Part shown: one piece after another, positions 27,350 through 36,219 of the stretch | Numbering within the stretch: the first letter of the stretch is position 1 | Layout of the letters: every line of letters starts with the position of its first letter | DNA from: Candidatus Microbacterium stercoravium | Lineage (GTDB): Bacteria; Actinomycetota; Actinomycetes; Actinomycetales; Microbacteriaceae | NCBI GenBank assembly: GCA_019117025.1 | Contig: DXAM01000021.1 | Location: 1 to 45,984 of the forward strand | Length of the DNA: 45,984 nucleotides | Direction: 5' to 3' | The notes under the pieces: generated by a model | The model's input: only the letters and a program-made list of their open reading frames with translations | What the model was told of the DNA's origin: nothing | The model's database searches: none | Program-made: the position numbers and the translations under genes

Positions 27350-28237
27350 ATGACCGCATCCGCCGCCGTTCCGATCGATATCAGCGCCGACGAGCGCTCT
27401 GACGACGGCCTCATCGACAGGCTCCGGGCCGATGAGCGCACGCTCGTGATCGCGGTGGCGGGCGACCGGATCCCCGTGGCGGGCGGGTCGTTCGCCCTCA
27501 CGGCTCCCGATCGGATCGGCGATGCCGAGTGGGCATTCCTCGGGCGCAGCCCGAGCGGCGCCGGCGTGCTGCTCGCCGCGCTCGCCGACCACGAGGCCGA
27601 GGCGCCGGCCGGAACGTGGGCGGCGCTCCGCGACGCCGCCGCGGGCATGACCGCCGACGAGGTGCAGCTCGGCATGAGCGCCGTGGCGCTCGGCCGCTGG
27701 CTGGTCGGCGCGCCGTTCTGCCCCGCGTGCGGCACGCAGACCGAGCAGCGCATGAGCGGCTGGGCGCGCTGGTGCCCGGCGTGCGGCAGCGAGCACTTCC
27801 CGCGCACGGATCCGGCGGTGATCGTCGCGATCACGAGCGCCGACCGGCAGCGGCTCCTGCTGGGAGCGAACGCGATGTGGCAGGGCACGATGTTCTCGTG
27901 CTTCGCGGGCTTCGTCGAGGCCGGCGAATCGGCCGAGTCGGCGATCCACCGCGAGCTCTTCGAGGAGGCCGGGGTGCGTGTGCGCGACGTGCGATACGTC
28001 GCGTCGCAGGCGTGGCCCTATCCGCGCTCGCTCATGCTCGGTTTCGAAGCCACCGCCGTCGATGAGCACGCCGCGCGCCCCGATGGCGAAGAGATCATCG
28101 AGACGCGCTGGTTCACCCGTGAGGAGATCCGTCGAGGTCTCGCGGGCGAGCTCGACGTGCGGATCCCCGGGGGCATCTCGGTCGCCCACCAGCTGATCCG
28201 CTCCTGGTGCGACGAGGCGGAGGCCCCGGCGTCGTGA
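27350..28237 (+). CDS. nudC: NAD+ diphosphatase NudC (Nudix, zinc ribbon)
   Basis: 295 aa. NudC hydrolyses NAD(H) to NMN(H) and AMP and removes NAD caps from RNA. A zinc ribbon has CPAC and CPAC pairs 18 residues apart, followed by HFPRTDPAVIV. The Nudix box is G-x5-E-x7-RELFEEAGV. The NudC-specific SQAWPYPRSLM lies just after it. I chose the ATG at 27350, preceded by AGAGAGGGA. Its stop overlaps the uvrD2 GTG by 4 nt, so the genes are coupled, as in mycobacteria. Confidence 0.94.
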   Translation: MTASAAVPIDISADERSDDGLIDRLRADERTLVIAVAGDRIPVAGGSFALTAPDRIGDAEWAFLGRSPSGAGVLLAALADHEAEAPAGTWAALRDAAAGMTADEVQLGMSAVALGRWLVGAPFCPACGTQTEQRMSGWARWCPACGSEHFPRTDPAVIVAITSADRQRLLLGANAMWQGTMFSCFAGFVEAGESAESAIHRELFEEAGVRVRDVRYVASQAWPYPRSLMLGFEATAVDEHAARPDGEEIIETRWFTREEIRRGLAGELDVRIPGGISVAHQLIRSWCDEAEAPAS

Positions 28238-29937
28238 GTGCGCTCGACTCCCTCGACCCCGAGCAGCGCCGAGCCGCCGAGATCGTCCGGGGACCGGTCG
28301 CGGTGCTCGCAGGCGCCGGCACCGGCAAGACCCGCGTCATCACGCACCGCATCGCCTACGGCGTCGAAGAGGGCACCTACACGCCGAACCGCGTGCTCGC
28401 CCTGACGTTCACCTCGAAGGCGGCCGGCGAACTGCGCGGCCGCCTGCGCGCGATGGGCGTCGTCGGCGTGCAGGCGAAGACGTTCCACGCGGCCGCGCTC
28501 GCGCAGCTGAACTACTTCTGGCCGACCGTCGCGGGCGACACGGCGCCGAGGATCGTCGACAACAAGGTGCGCCTGCTCGCGCATGCGGCAGACGCCGTGC
28601 GTCTCCGCCCCGACACGAACACGCTGCGCGACATCGCGGCGCAGATCGAGTGGCGCAAGGTCACGATGCGATCGATCGACGAATTCGCGACGCTCGACCG
28701 CAGCGTGGGGGCGGTGTCGGCGTCGGCGCTCGTCGACCTCATGGCGGCGTACGAGAAGCTCAAGGACGAGCGGCGCCAGCTCGATTTCGAGGACGTGCTG
28801 CTCGCCTGCGCCGGCATGATCGAATCCGAGCCGAGGGTCGCCGGGGCGGTGCGCGAGCAGTACCGGCATTTCACCGTCGACGAGTATCAGGACGTGTCGG
28901 CCCTGCAGAACCGTCTGCTCGAACTGTGGCTCGGAACGCGGCGCGACATCTGCGTCGTCGGCGACGCGAGCCAGACCATCTACTCGTTCACGGGCGCCGA
29001 CGCATCGTTCCTGCTCGATTTCGGACGCACCTATCCCGACAGCACGATCGTGCGGCTCGAGCGCAACTACCGCTCGGCCCCGCCGGTTCTGGGGGTGGCC
29101 AACGCCCTCATGCGCGATCGGCCCGGCGCGCTGCGGCTGGTCGCGGCGACGGCCGACGCCGAGGGTCCGCGTCCGACCGTGACGGCGTACGACGACGACC
29201 TCGCCGAGGCGAACGGCATCGCGGCGCGCATCCGTGCGCTGCTCGACGGCGGTTCGACGCCCGGCGACATCGCGGTGCTCTACCGCTCGCACGCGCAGTC
29301 CGCCGCGCTGACCGAGGCGCTCTCGCGGCAGCAGATCCCGACGAGCGCGCTCGGCGGCACGCGGTTCTTCGACATGCCCGAGGTGCGCCAGGCGATCCTG
29401 GCGATCCGGGCGGCGGCGGTCGCTCCGAGCGACCTGAGCTTCTCGAGCGCCGTGCGCGATGTGCTGCGCGGCCTCGGCCACAGCGACGAGGCGCCCGACG
29501 CGGGAGGGGCACGCCGTGCCGCATGGGAGGCGCGACAGGCCATTCTGCGCCTTGCGGAAGAGGCCGGAGACGGATCGACGTTGCGGGGCTTCGCCGACGA
29601 ACTGCTGGCCCGGGCGAAGGATCAGCACGAGCCCGCGCTCACGACGGTCACCCTCGCGACGCTGCACGCGGCGAAGGGGCTCGAATGGCCGACGGTGTTC
29701 CTCGCCGGGGCCTCGGAGGGGCTGCTGCCGATCTCGTACGCGACGACTCTCGACGGCATCGACGAGGAGCGGCGCCTGGCGTACGTCGGCATCACCCGAG
29801 CCGAGCGGCGCCTCGAGGTGTCGTGGTCGCGGGGCGGGCGAGCGGCACGACGGCCGTCTCGCTTCCTCTCGGAGATCGGCACAGACACGCTTCGTGAGGT
29901 CGGTGCGAGCGCCACCGGCTCCGTCGGTCGAGGCTGA
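28234..29937 (+). CDS. uvrD2: UvrD2-type SF1 DNA helicase, short form
   Basis: 567 aa. Motifs are Walker A AGAGTGKT (25-32), TFTSKAAGELRGR, VDEYQDVSALQ, GDASQTIYSFTGA, LHAAKGLEWPTVF and YVGITRAERRL. The GTG start overlaps nudC by 4 nt. The protein ends soon after the helicase core (RPSRFLSEI, then about 20 residues). The C-terminal HRDC and tetracysteine regions known from mycobacterial UvrD2 (about 700 aa) are absent. The last 146 nt overlap the convergent neighbour. Confidence 0.9.
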   Translation: MSALDSLDPEQRRAAEIVRGPVAVLAGAGTGKTRVITHRIAYGVEEGTYTPNRVLALTFTSKAAGELRGRLRAMGVVGVQAKTFHAAALAQLNYFWPTVAGDTAPRIVDNKVRLLAHAADAVRLRPDTNTLRDIAAQIEWRKVTMRSIDEFATLDRSVGAVSASALVDLMAAYEKLKDERRQLDFEDVLLACAGMIESEPRVAGAVREQYRHFTVDEYQDVSALQNRLLELWLGTRRDICVVGDASQTIYSFTGADASFLLDFGRTYPDSTIVRLERNYRSAPPVLGVANALMRDRPGALRLVAATADAEGPRPTVTAYDDDLAEANGIAARIRALLDGGSTPGDIAVLYRSHAQSAALTEALSRQQIPTSALGGTRFFDMPEVRQAILAIRAAAVAPSDLSFSSAVRDVLRGLGHSDEAPDAGGARRAAWEARQAILRLAEEAGDGSTLRGFADELLARAKDQHEPALTTVTLATLHAAKGLEWPTVFLAGASEGLLPISYATTLDGIDEERRLAYVGITRAERRLEVSWSRGGRAARRPSRFLSEIGTDTLREVGASATGSVGRG

Positions 29938-30646
29938 CGACGACGGACCGCGTGCGCGCGGACCGCTCGTCGACCGCCGCCGCGACGCGGGGGACGAGCG
30001 AGGCGGCGAGCGCGCCGAGCGTGCGGCTCGGTTCGGCGCCCGCCCCGCGGGACGCGAGCTGGGTGGCGATCATCGGCCATGCCGGGTCGCGGCTCTTCTC
30101 ATGTTCCCAGAGGCATGACAGGCACGCGGTCGTTCCCGGGAGGACGAAGGGGCCGACGCTCGCGCTGCGCGCCCCGAGGGCGATGGGCACATGCGGCAGG
30201 TCGGCGCTCATCGCCTCATGCGCGAGGTGCGGCGGAGTGACCTCGCGGCTGAGCAGCACCGCGGCGCCGCCCGAGGCGGCCTCGACGGCCGTACGGCGCA
30301 CCGCCAGGAACCCCGCGTCGCGCAGCCCGTCGAACACGCCGAGCACGGCCTCGTGCGGCACGCGGTCCGACGTGACGAGCGAGATCTCGCGCGGTGCCGC
30401 GACCTCGCGCAGCGCCGGGCCGAGCGCCGTCACGAAGGCGGCCGCGTCGTCGGGCGAGGCACCGAACGCCGACGCGACGCCCGCGATGCGGCCGGCGGGG
30501 ATGCCGCTCTCGAGCGCCTCGAGCAGCAGGAGCTGCCAGCGCGACGGATCGTCGACCACGACGACCGCCGGGCGTGCGCCGACCTGCACGGAGCGAGCAT
30601 CGCGCCAGAGCACGGGGTGCGCGGGGTCGAGCTCGATCATCGGCAT
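29792..30646 (-). CDS. Orphan E1-like 'cyclodehydratase' family protein
   Basis: 284 aa. It resembles the ThiF/TOMM-leader-binding type of proteins annotated as cyclodehydratases. A conserved CLSCLWEHE (zinc-type CxxC) and a second Cys pair near the C-terminus (HEACLCRSP) are visible. No YcaO partner or precursor peptide is in the window, so azole formation is not supported. It is probably a conserved actinobacterial protein of unknown role. The ATG at 30646 is chosen over an upstream start because CAGAAT lies 6 nt before it. The last 146 nt overlap uvrD2 antisense. Confidence 0.75.
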   Translation of the reverse strand: MPMIELDPAHPVLWRDARSVQVGARPAVVVVDDPSRWQLLLLEALESGIPAGRIAGVASAFGASPDDAAAFVTALGPALREVAAPREISLVTSDRVPHEAVLGVFDGLRDAGFLAVRRTAVEAASGGAAVLLSREVTPPHLAHEAMSADLPHVPIALGARSASVGPFVLPGTTACLSCLWEHEKSRDPAWPMIATQLASRGAGAEPSRTLGALAASLVPRVAAAVDERSARTRSVVVSLDRRSRWRSHRPHEACLCRSPRGSETAVVPLARPATTTPRGAARLG

Positions 30647-30652
30647 GGCCCG

Positions 30653-30658
30653 ATTCTG
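30653..30658 (-). promoter_or_regulatory. -10 element of the cyclodehydratase-like gene (leaderless)
   Basis: CAGAAT on the minus strand (one mismatch to TAGAAT), 6 nt before the ATG at 30646. Confidence 0.45.
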
Positions 30659-30683
30659 CCGCGCCGCGGGCCCGCCGACCGAG

Positions 30684-30692
30684 TTATCCACA
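30684..30692 (+). other. Perfect DnaA-box consensus
   Basis: TTATCCACA, identical to the DnaA box consensus, overlapping the left arm of the hairpin downstream of the metalloprotease gene. A single box. No origin is implied. Confidence 0.4.
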
Positions 30693-30720
30693 GGGCGATC
30701 TCGAGAATCCGCCCTGTGGA
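30687..30720 (-). terminator. Hairpin after the metalloprotease-like gene
   Basis: Perfect 11-bp arms (30687-30697 and 30710-30720) with a 12-nt loop, starting 8 nt after the stop on the minus strand. A probable terminator. Confidence 0.65.
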
Positions 30721-30727
30721 CGGTGCA

Positions 30728-32068
30728 TCACACGGGCTTCGGGCCCTCCGGCCCCTCGCCGCCGTCCTCGGCCTCCGCGAGCAGCTGGGCGAGCGCGTCG
30801 TCCATCTCGTCGCGGGGCGCCTCGTCGCCGCGGGCGGCGGCCTCCAAGCGGGCGATGAGCGCCGACGGGTCGTCGATGTCGGATGCCCCGGGCACGAGAT
30901 CCGGGTAATCCCACAGCGCATCGCGCGCCTCTGCGCCGACGGCGTCGCCGACCGCGCGCCACATCGCTGCCGCCTCCCGCAGGCGTCGCGGCTTGAGCTG
31001 CAGCCCGACGAGCGCGCCCAGCGCGTCCTGCGCCGGGCCGCCGACCGCGCGGCGTCGGCGGGTCGCCTCCGCGATGCGGTCGAGGCTCGGCACCCGGCTC
31101 GTGGCGTCGGCGGCCACCACGTCGACCCACCCCTCGATGAGCGCGAGCATCGTCTCCAGGCGCGCCAGCGCGTTCTGCTGAGCCTCGGACTGCTGGGGGA
31201 GCAGGGCGCCGGACTGCAGGGCCTCCTGCAGCTCGGCGGGGTTCGACGGGTCGAAGCGCTCGGCGAGATCCTCGAGCACCTGCGTGTCGACGTGGATCCC
31301 GCGCGCGTAGTCGGTGACCTGGCTCATGACGTGCAGGCGCAGCCACTTCGCGTGCTTGAACAGCCGCGCGTGCGCGAGCTCGCGCGCGGCGAAATACAGC
31401 GCGAGCTGGTCGTCGGGAATGCCGAGGCCCGCGCCGAGGTCGGCGAAGTTCTGGGGCACGATCGCGGCGGTGCCCGTGGGGAGGATGGGAAGCCCGACGT
31501 CGCCGCCCGAGACGACCTCCTTCGACAGCTTGCCGACGACCTGGCCGAGCTGGGTCGCGAACAGCGTGCCGCCGATCTGGCGCAGCATGCGGCTCGCGCC
31601 CTGGATCATGCCCTGCATCTCCTCGGGCGCCTGTTGGTCCAGTGCGCTCGTCAGGGCGTCGGCGACGCTCGTCGCGACGGGCTCGGCCAGCTCCTGCCAC
31701 ACCGGGAGGGTCTGCTCGACCCACATGCCGCGCGTGAGCACCTTCGGCACCTCGCCCGTGGTCGGAAGCGTCGTGGCCTCGCCCAGCCACAGGTCTGCGA
31801 GCTGAAAGGCCTGATCGAGGTCGGCGCGCTCGCGCGAGCTGATCGATGTGCCGTCCTGGTTGGCCATGTGCAGGGCGCCGGTCTTCGCCGCGTCCCACGA
31901 GATGCCCTCGTCGCCCGATGCGGACATCGCCTGCTGAAGGGCGAACATCATCTGCTGCATCTGGGCCGGATCGACGCCCATGTTCTGCAGCTGTTCGGCG
32001 CCTTCGCCGCCGAGCATTCGGCGGAGCATCTCCTGGAAGTCGTCGTCAGGGGTGTTGTCGTCGCTCAC
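30728..32068 (-). CDS. DUF2342-type putative zinc-dependent metalloprotease
   Basis: 446 aa of the actinobacterial 'zinc-dependent metalloprotease/putative hydrolase' family (COG5282). The N-terminus is DDFQEMLRRMLGG, with an AQMQQMMFALQQAM helix after it. The site that would be HExxH reads ARELAHARLFKHAKWL, keeping Glu and the second His but with Arg for the first His. Proteolysis is therefore unproven. The GTG at 32068 is chosen because the preceding in-frame stretch overlaps the next gene's promoter. AAAGG lies about 9 nt upstream. The C-terminal tail is acidic. Confidence 0.83.
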   Translation of the reverse strand: MSDDNTPDDDFQEMLRRMLGGEGAEQLQNMGVDPAQMQQMMFALQQAMSASGDEGISWDAAKTGALHMANQDGTSISSRERADLDQAFQLADLWLGEATTLPTTGEVPKVLTRGMWVEQTLPVWQELAEPVATSVADALTSALDQQAPEEMQGMIQGASRMLRQIGGTLFATQLGQVVGKLSKEVVSGGDVGLPILPTGTAAIVPQNFADLGAGLGIPDDQLALYFAARELAHARLFKHAKWLRLHVMSQVTDYARGIHVDTQVLEDLAERFDPSNPAELQEALQSGALLPQQSEAQQNALARLETMLALIEGWVDVVAADATSRVPSLDRIAEATRRRRAVGGPAQDALGALVGLQLKPRRLREAAAMWRAVGDAVGAEARDALWDYPDLVPGASDIDDPSALIARLEAAARGDEAPRDEMDDALAQLLAEAEDGGEGPEGPKPV

Positions 32069-32116
32069 GAGAGCCGCCTTTCCGCGGTGCTCAGCCTGCC
32101 TTGTGGGTACAGCAAC

Positions 32117-32122
32117 TACGCT
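32117..32122 (+). promoter_or_regulatory. Possible -10 element of the PDZ-Lon gene
   Basis: TACGCT, about 48 nt before the TTG start; the overlapping TAACCT (32122-32127) is an alternative. The complementary strand reads TAGCGT nearby and may serve the metalloprotease-like gene. Confidence 0.35.
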
Positions 32123-32169
32123 AACCTCTCTGGGGCCGCCCCGGCCCATGACGAGAGAGGCGAGCCGCG

Positions 32170-33261
32170 TTGTCGGAGATCCCACAGGAATCGCGCCCCT
32201 GGCCGCGTCGCGTCGTCGCGGGGTCGGTCGCACTCATCGTCGCGCTCGTCGCCCTGCTCGTCATGAGCTTCCTGCCGACGGACTACGTTCTGCAGCGCCC
32301 GGGTCCCGTGTACAACACGATCGGAACCGTGGAGGATGCCGCGGGCGAGGACGTGCCGCTCATCGAGGTCCCCGACGACGAGGCGCATGAGACGTCCGGC
32401 TCGCTGTCGCTCACCACCGTCGAGGTCGTGGGCAATCGCGAGCACCCGCTGTCGTGGATCGAGCTGGCATCGGCGTGGTTCGACCGGGCGCGCGCGATCA
32501 TCCCCATCGATGCCGTGTTCCCGGAGGGGCAGACGAGCGAGCAGCGCGACGCGCAGAACCAGGCCGCGATGACCGACTCGCAGAGCGAGGCCGAGGCGGC
32601 GGCGCTGCGCCTGCTCGGGTACGACGTGCCCGCCGACATCCGGGTCGTGTCGCTGACGGAGGGCTCGCCGTCGGAGGGCGCGGTGCACGAGGGAGACCTG
32701 ATCCGCGCGGTCGACGGGGAGCCCGTCGAAGACGTGGCGGAGCTGCGCGCGGCGATCGCGGCCTCGGACGGCGGCAGTGTCGCGCTGACGCTCGAGCGCG
32801 ACGGCGAGCAGACCGACGCATCCGTCGATCCGGAGCAGCTCGACGATGGCAGCTGGGCGATCGGCGCGCTGCTCTCGGTGAGCTACGTCAATCCGATCGA
32901 CATCGCGATCCAGCTGAACGACGTGGGCGGGCCGAGCGCCGGCACCATGTTCGCACTGGGCATCATCGACACGCTCACGCCGGGGGAGATGACGGGCGGC
33001 GCGCACATCGCGGGAACCGGAACCATCACGGCCGAGGGCGAGGTCGGGCCGATCGGTGGCATCCGGCAGAAGCTCTACGGCGCGAGCGGCGCCGGCAGCG
33101 AGTTCTTCCTCGCCCCCGCGGCGAACTGCGATGAGGTCGTGGGCCACGTGCCGTCGGGCCTCCAGGTCGTGAAGATCGAGACCCTCGACGACGCGGTCGC
33201 CGCGGTCGAAGCGATCGCTGAGGGCGAAGAATCCGATCTGCCGTCCTGCGCCACCACATAG
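32170..33261 (+). CDS. YlbL-type PDZ-Lon membrane protease
   Basis: 363 aa. One N-terminal signal anchor (about 15-35, VALIVALVALLVMSFLP) is followed by a PDZ domain (about 158-225) and a Lon-type catalytic domain. The Ser-Lys dyad is visible as Ser256 in GGPSAGT and Lys301 in GIRQKL, 45 residues apart as in Lon. No ATPase is present. It should act outside the membrane. The start is TTG, with GAGAGAGG 9 nt upstream. No better ATG or GTG fits. Confidence 0.9.
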   Translation: MSEIPQESRPWPRRVVAGSVALIVALVALLVMSFLPTDYVLQRPGPVYNTIGTVEDAAGEDVPLIEVPDDEAHETSGSLSLTTVEVVGNREHPLSWIELASAWFDRARAIIPIDAVFPEGQTSEQRDAQNQAAMTDSQSEAEAAALRLLGYDVPADIRVVSLTEGSPSEGAVHEGDLIRAVDGEPVEDVAELRAAIAASDGGSVALTLERDGEQTDASVDPEQLDDGSWAIGALLSVSYVNPIDIAIQLNDVGGPSAGTMFALGIIDTLTPGEMTGGAHIAGTGTITAEGEVGPIGGIRQKLYGASGAGSEFFLAPAANCDEVVGHVPSGLQVVKIETLDDAVAAVEAIAEGEESDLPSCATT

Positions 33262-33271
33262 GAAGCGCTCA

Positions 33272-33277
33272 TAGGAT
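33272..33277 (+). promoter_or_regulatory. -10 element of the UPF0182 gene (leaderless)
   Basis: TAGGAT, 6 nt before the GTG at 33284. Confidence 0.6.
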
Positions 33278-33283
33278 GGTGGG

Positions 33284-36214
33284 GTGACCAATAACCAAGC
33301 GCAGCCCGCGGCCACATCCGCTTCCCCGACACGACGGATCGTGATCGCGACCGTAGCGATCATTGCGGTCCTCATCGCCGTCCTCTTCGGGCTCGCGAGC
33401 CTCTACACCGAGTTGCTCTGGTACCGCCAGCTCGACTTCGGGTCGGTGCTCACGACGCAGTGGCTCGCGCGGGTCGTGATGTTCACGATCGGCTTCATCG
33501 GCATGGCGGTGCCGGTATGGCTGTCGATCCTGCTCGCGTACCGGCTGCGCCCCGTCTATGCGCGTCTGAGCTCGCAGCTCGATCGGTACCAGGAGGTCGT
33601 CGAGCCGCTGCGCCGGCTCGCAATGTGGGGGATCCCCGTGCTGTTCGGGTTCTTCGCCGGCTTCGCGGCCTCGACGCAGTGGGAGACCACATGGATGTGG
33701 CTCAACGGCGTCGCCTCGGGCGAGACCGACGCGCAGTTCGGCCTCGACGTGTCGTTCTACATGTTCGACCTGCCCTTCTACCAGGGCCTCGTCGGCTTCG
33801 CTTCGGCCGTCGTGCTGATCTCCCTGCTCGTCACGGCGCTGGTGACGTACCTGTACGGATCCGTGCGCGTCGGCCAGGGCGAGATGAGCATCTCGAAGCC
33901 CGCGCGCATCCAGGTCGCGATCATTGCGGGCATCTACCTGCTGCTGCAGGCCGTGAGCATCTGGCTCGACCGCTTCGCCTCGCTCATCTCGGAGCGCGGA
34001 CGCATCACCGGTCCCGACTACGTGGCGGCGAACGCCCTGATCCCCGGGCAGACGATCCTCTCGATCGTCGCGGCGCTCGTGGCGATCCTGTTCCTCGTGA
34101 CCGCGTTCATCGGCAAGTGGCGCTACCCGCTCGTCGCGACGGGCCTTCTGATCGTCACCTCGCTCGTCATCACGATCGCGCTGCCGTGGGGCGTGCAGAC
34201 CTTCCAGGTCACGCCGAACGAGCGGGCGCTGCAGAGCGAGTTCTACCAGAAGAACGTCGACGCGACGCGTGCAGCGTACGGGCTCGATGAGATCGAGACG
34301 ACGCAGTACGAGGCCGAGACCACGGTCGAGAAGGGCCAGCTGCGCGATGACGCGGCGACGACGGCCTCGCTGCGTCTCATGGATCCCTCGATCATCAGCC
34401 CCACGGTGCAGCAGCTGCAGCAGGTGCGCCCGTACTACCAGTTCGAGGACACCCTCGACGTCGACCGCTACGAGATCGACGGCGAGATCCAGGACACCGT
34501 GGTGTCGCTGCGCGAGCTGAACCTCGCCGGTCTCGGCGACTCGCAGAGCTGGGTCAACTCGACCATGACCTACACACACGGATACGGCATGGTCGCCGCG
34601 CGCGGCAACGAGCGCACGAACGAGGGCGAGCCGGTCTTCATCGAGGGCGACATCCCCGCGTCGGGCTTCTTGACCGACCGGGAGTACGAGCCGCGCATCT
34701 ACTTCGGCGAGCAGTCGCCGATCTATTCGATCGTCGGCGCCCCCGAGGGCGAAGACCCCGTGGAGCTCGACTTCGCCACGGGATCCGGCGACGAGAACCA
34801 GACGTACACGACGTTCCGCGGTGACGGCGGCCCGAGCCTGGCCAGCTACTTCAACCGCATGCTGTACGCGCTGAAGTTCCAGTCGGAGCAGATCCTCTTC
34901 AGCGACCAGATCAACTCCGAGTCGCAGATCCTGTACGACCGCAACCCGCGCGACCGCGTGCAGAAGGTGGCGCCGTACCTGACGCTCGACCAGGACCCGT
35001 ACCCCAGCGTCGTCGACGGACGCGTCGTGTGGATCGTCGACGGCTACACGACCAGCGCGTCCTACCCGTATGCGACCCCGACCTCGCTGTCGCAGGCGAT
35101 CAGCGACTCGTCGAACCCGCAGCCGAACCTGCTCGTCGACGACGTCAACTACATGCGCAACTCGGTCAAGGCGACGGTCGACGCCTACGACGGATCGGTC
35201 ACCCTCTACGCGTGGGACGACGAGGACCCGGTGCTGCAGACATGGCAGAACATCTTCCCGTCGACGCTCAAGCCCGTCAGTGAGATGTCGGGCGATCTGA
35301 TGAGCCACGTGCGCTACCCGACCGACCTGTTCAAGGTGCAGCGCTCGATGCTCGGCGTGTACCACGTCGACACCGCGAGCGCCTTCTACCAGCGCGACAA
35401 CGCGTGGGAGACGCCTCAGGACCCGACCGACGAGAGCGCGCTGCAGCCGCCGTACTACCTGACGATGCAGATGCCGGGCGAATCCGAGCCGACCTTCTCG
35501 ATGTTCACGTCGTTCATCCCCGACGGCGGCGACCGGCAGGTGCTCATGGGCTACCTCTCCGTCGACGCCGACGCGGGCAACGAGGACGGCACGGTGCGCG
35601 ACGACTACGGCAAGCTCCGCATGCTGGAGATATCCTCGGCGAGCACGGTGCCCGCACCCGGACAGGTGCAGAATGCGTTCGACTCGAACCAGCAGGTGGC
35701 TGAGCAGCTGAACGTGCTGCAGATCGGTGACTCCACGGTGACGCCGGGCAACCTCCTCACTCTGCCCGTCGGCGACGGCCTGCTCTACATGCAGCCCGTG
35801 TACGTGCAGTCGTCTCGCGACACCTCTTACCCGCTGCTGCGCAAGGTGCTCGTCGTGTTCGGTGACGAGGTCGCCTTCGAAGACACGCTCGCCGAGGCGC
35901 TCGACGCCCTGTTCGAGGGCGAGTCGGGCGCGGCTACGGGCGACGAGGACATCACCCCGACGGATCCGGAGGACGTGCCCGAGGGGCCGAACGAAGAGGA
36001 CCCGAGCGCCGGATCGGTGGAGGATCCGAGCAGCGAGCCGTCCGAGGAGCCGTCAGACCCGTCGGGCAGCACCTACGAGGACGCCCTGGCCGACGCGAAG
36101 GACGCGCTCGACGCCAAGCAGGCGGCGCTCGCGGACGGCGACATGGTCGCCTATGCTGAGGCCGACACCGAGCTGACGAAGGCCCTCGAGAAGCTGCTCG
36201 AGCTGTCGGAGTAA
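33284..36214 (+). CDS. UPF0182 (COG1615) large membrane protein
   Basis: 976 aa. About seven transmembrane helices lie in the first 310 residues, with conserved LYTELLWYRQLDFGSV at about 41-56. A large extracytoplasmic domain follows (about 320-865), ending in a low-complexity acidic Pro/Ser/Glu stretch (about 885-930). The last 45 residues form an Ala/Asp/Lys-rich helix (ALADAKDALDAKQAALADG). Its function is unknown. It is next to the YlbL-type protease, as in mycobacteria. GTG start. Confidence 0.93.
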   Translation: MTNNQAQPAATSASPTRRIVIATVAIIAVLIAVLFGLASLYTELLWYRQLDFGSVLTTQWLARVVMFTIGFIGMAVPVWLSILLAYRLRPVYARLSSQLDRYQEVVEPLRRLAMWGIPVLFGFFAGFAASTQWETTWMWLNGVASGETDAQFGLDVSFYMFDLPFYQGLVGFASAVVLISLLVTALVTYLYGSVRVGQGEMSISKPARIQVAIIAGIYLLLQAVSIWLDRFASLISERGRITGPDYVAANALIPGQTILSIVAALVAILFLVTAFIGKWRYPLVATGLLIVTSLVITIALPWGVQTFQVTPNERALQSEFYQKNVDATRAAYGLDEIETTQYEAETTVEKGQLRDDAATTASLRLMDPSIISPTVQQLQQVRPYYQFEDTLDVDRYEIDGEIQDTVVSLRELNLAGLGDSQSWVNSTMTYTHGYGMVAARGNERTNEGEPVFIEGDIPASGFLTDREYEPRIYFGEQSPIYSIVGAPEGEDPVELDFATGSGDENQTYTTFRGDGGPSLASYFNRMLYALKFQSEQILFSDQINSESQILYDRNPRDRVQKVAPYLTLDQDPYPSVVDGRVVWIVDGYTTSASYPYATPTSLSQAISDSSNPQPNLLVDDVNYMRNSVKATVDAYDGSVTLYAWDDEDPVLQTWQNIFPSTLKPVSEMSGDLMSHVRYPTDLFKVQRSMLGVYHVDTASAFYQRDNAWETPQDPTDESALQPPYYLTMQMPGESEPTFSMFTSFIPDGGDRQVLMGYLSVDADAGNEDGTVRDDYGKLRMLEISSASTVPAPGQVQNAFDSNQQVAEQLNVLQIGDSTVTPGNLLTLPVGDGLLYMQPVYVQSSRDTSYPLLRKVLVVFGDEVAFEDTLAEALDALFEGESGAATGDEDITPTDPEDVPEGPNEEDPSAGSVEDPSSEPSEEPSDPSGSTYEDALADAKDALDAKQAALADGDMVAYAEADTELTKALEKLLELSE

Positions 36215-36219
36215 CGAGG

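Noticed and set aside
29792..30646. TOMM (thiazole/oxazole) biosynthetic cluster
   Set aside because: Only one E1-like protein. No YcaO, flavin dehydrogenase or precursor peptide within the window.
33269..35365. 698-codon minus-strand reading frame opposite UPF0182
   Set aside because: Antisense shadow, with composition unlike a folded protein.
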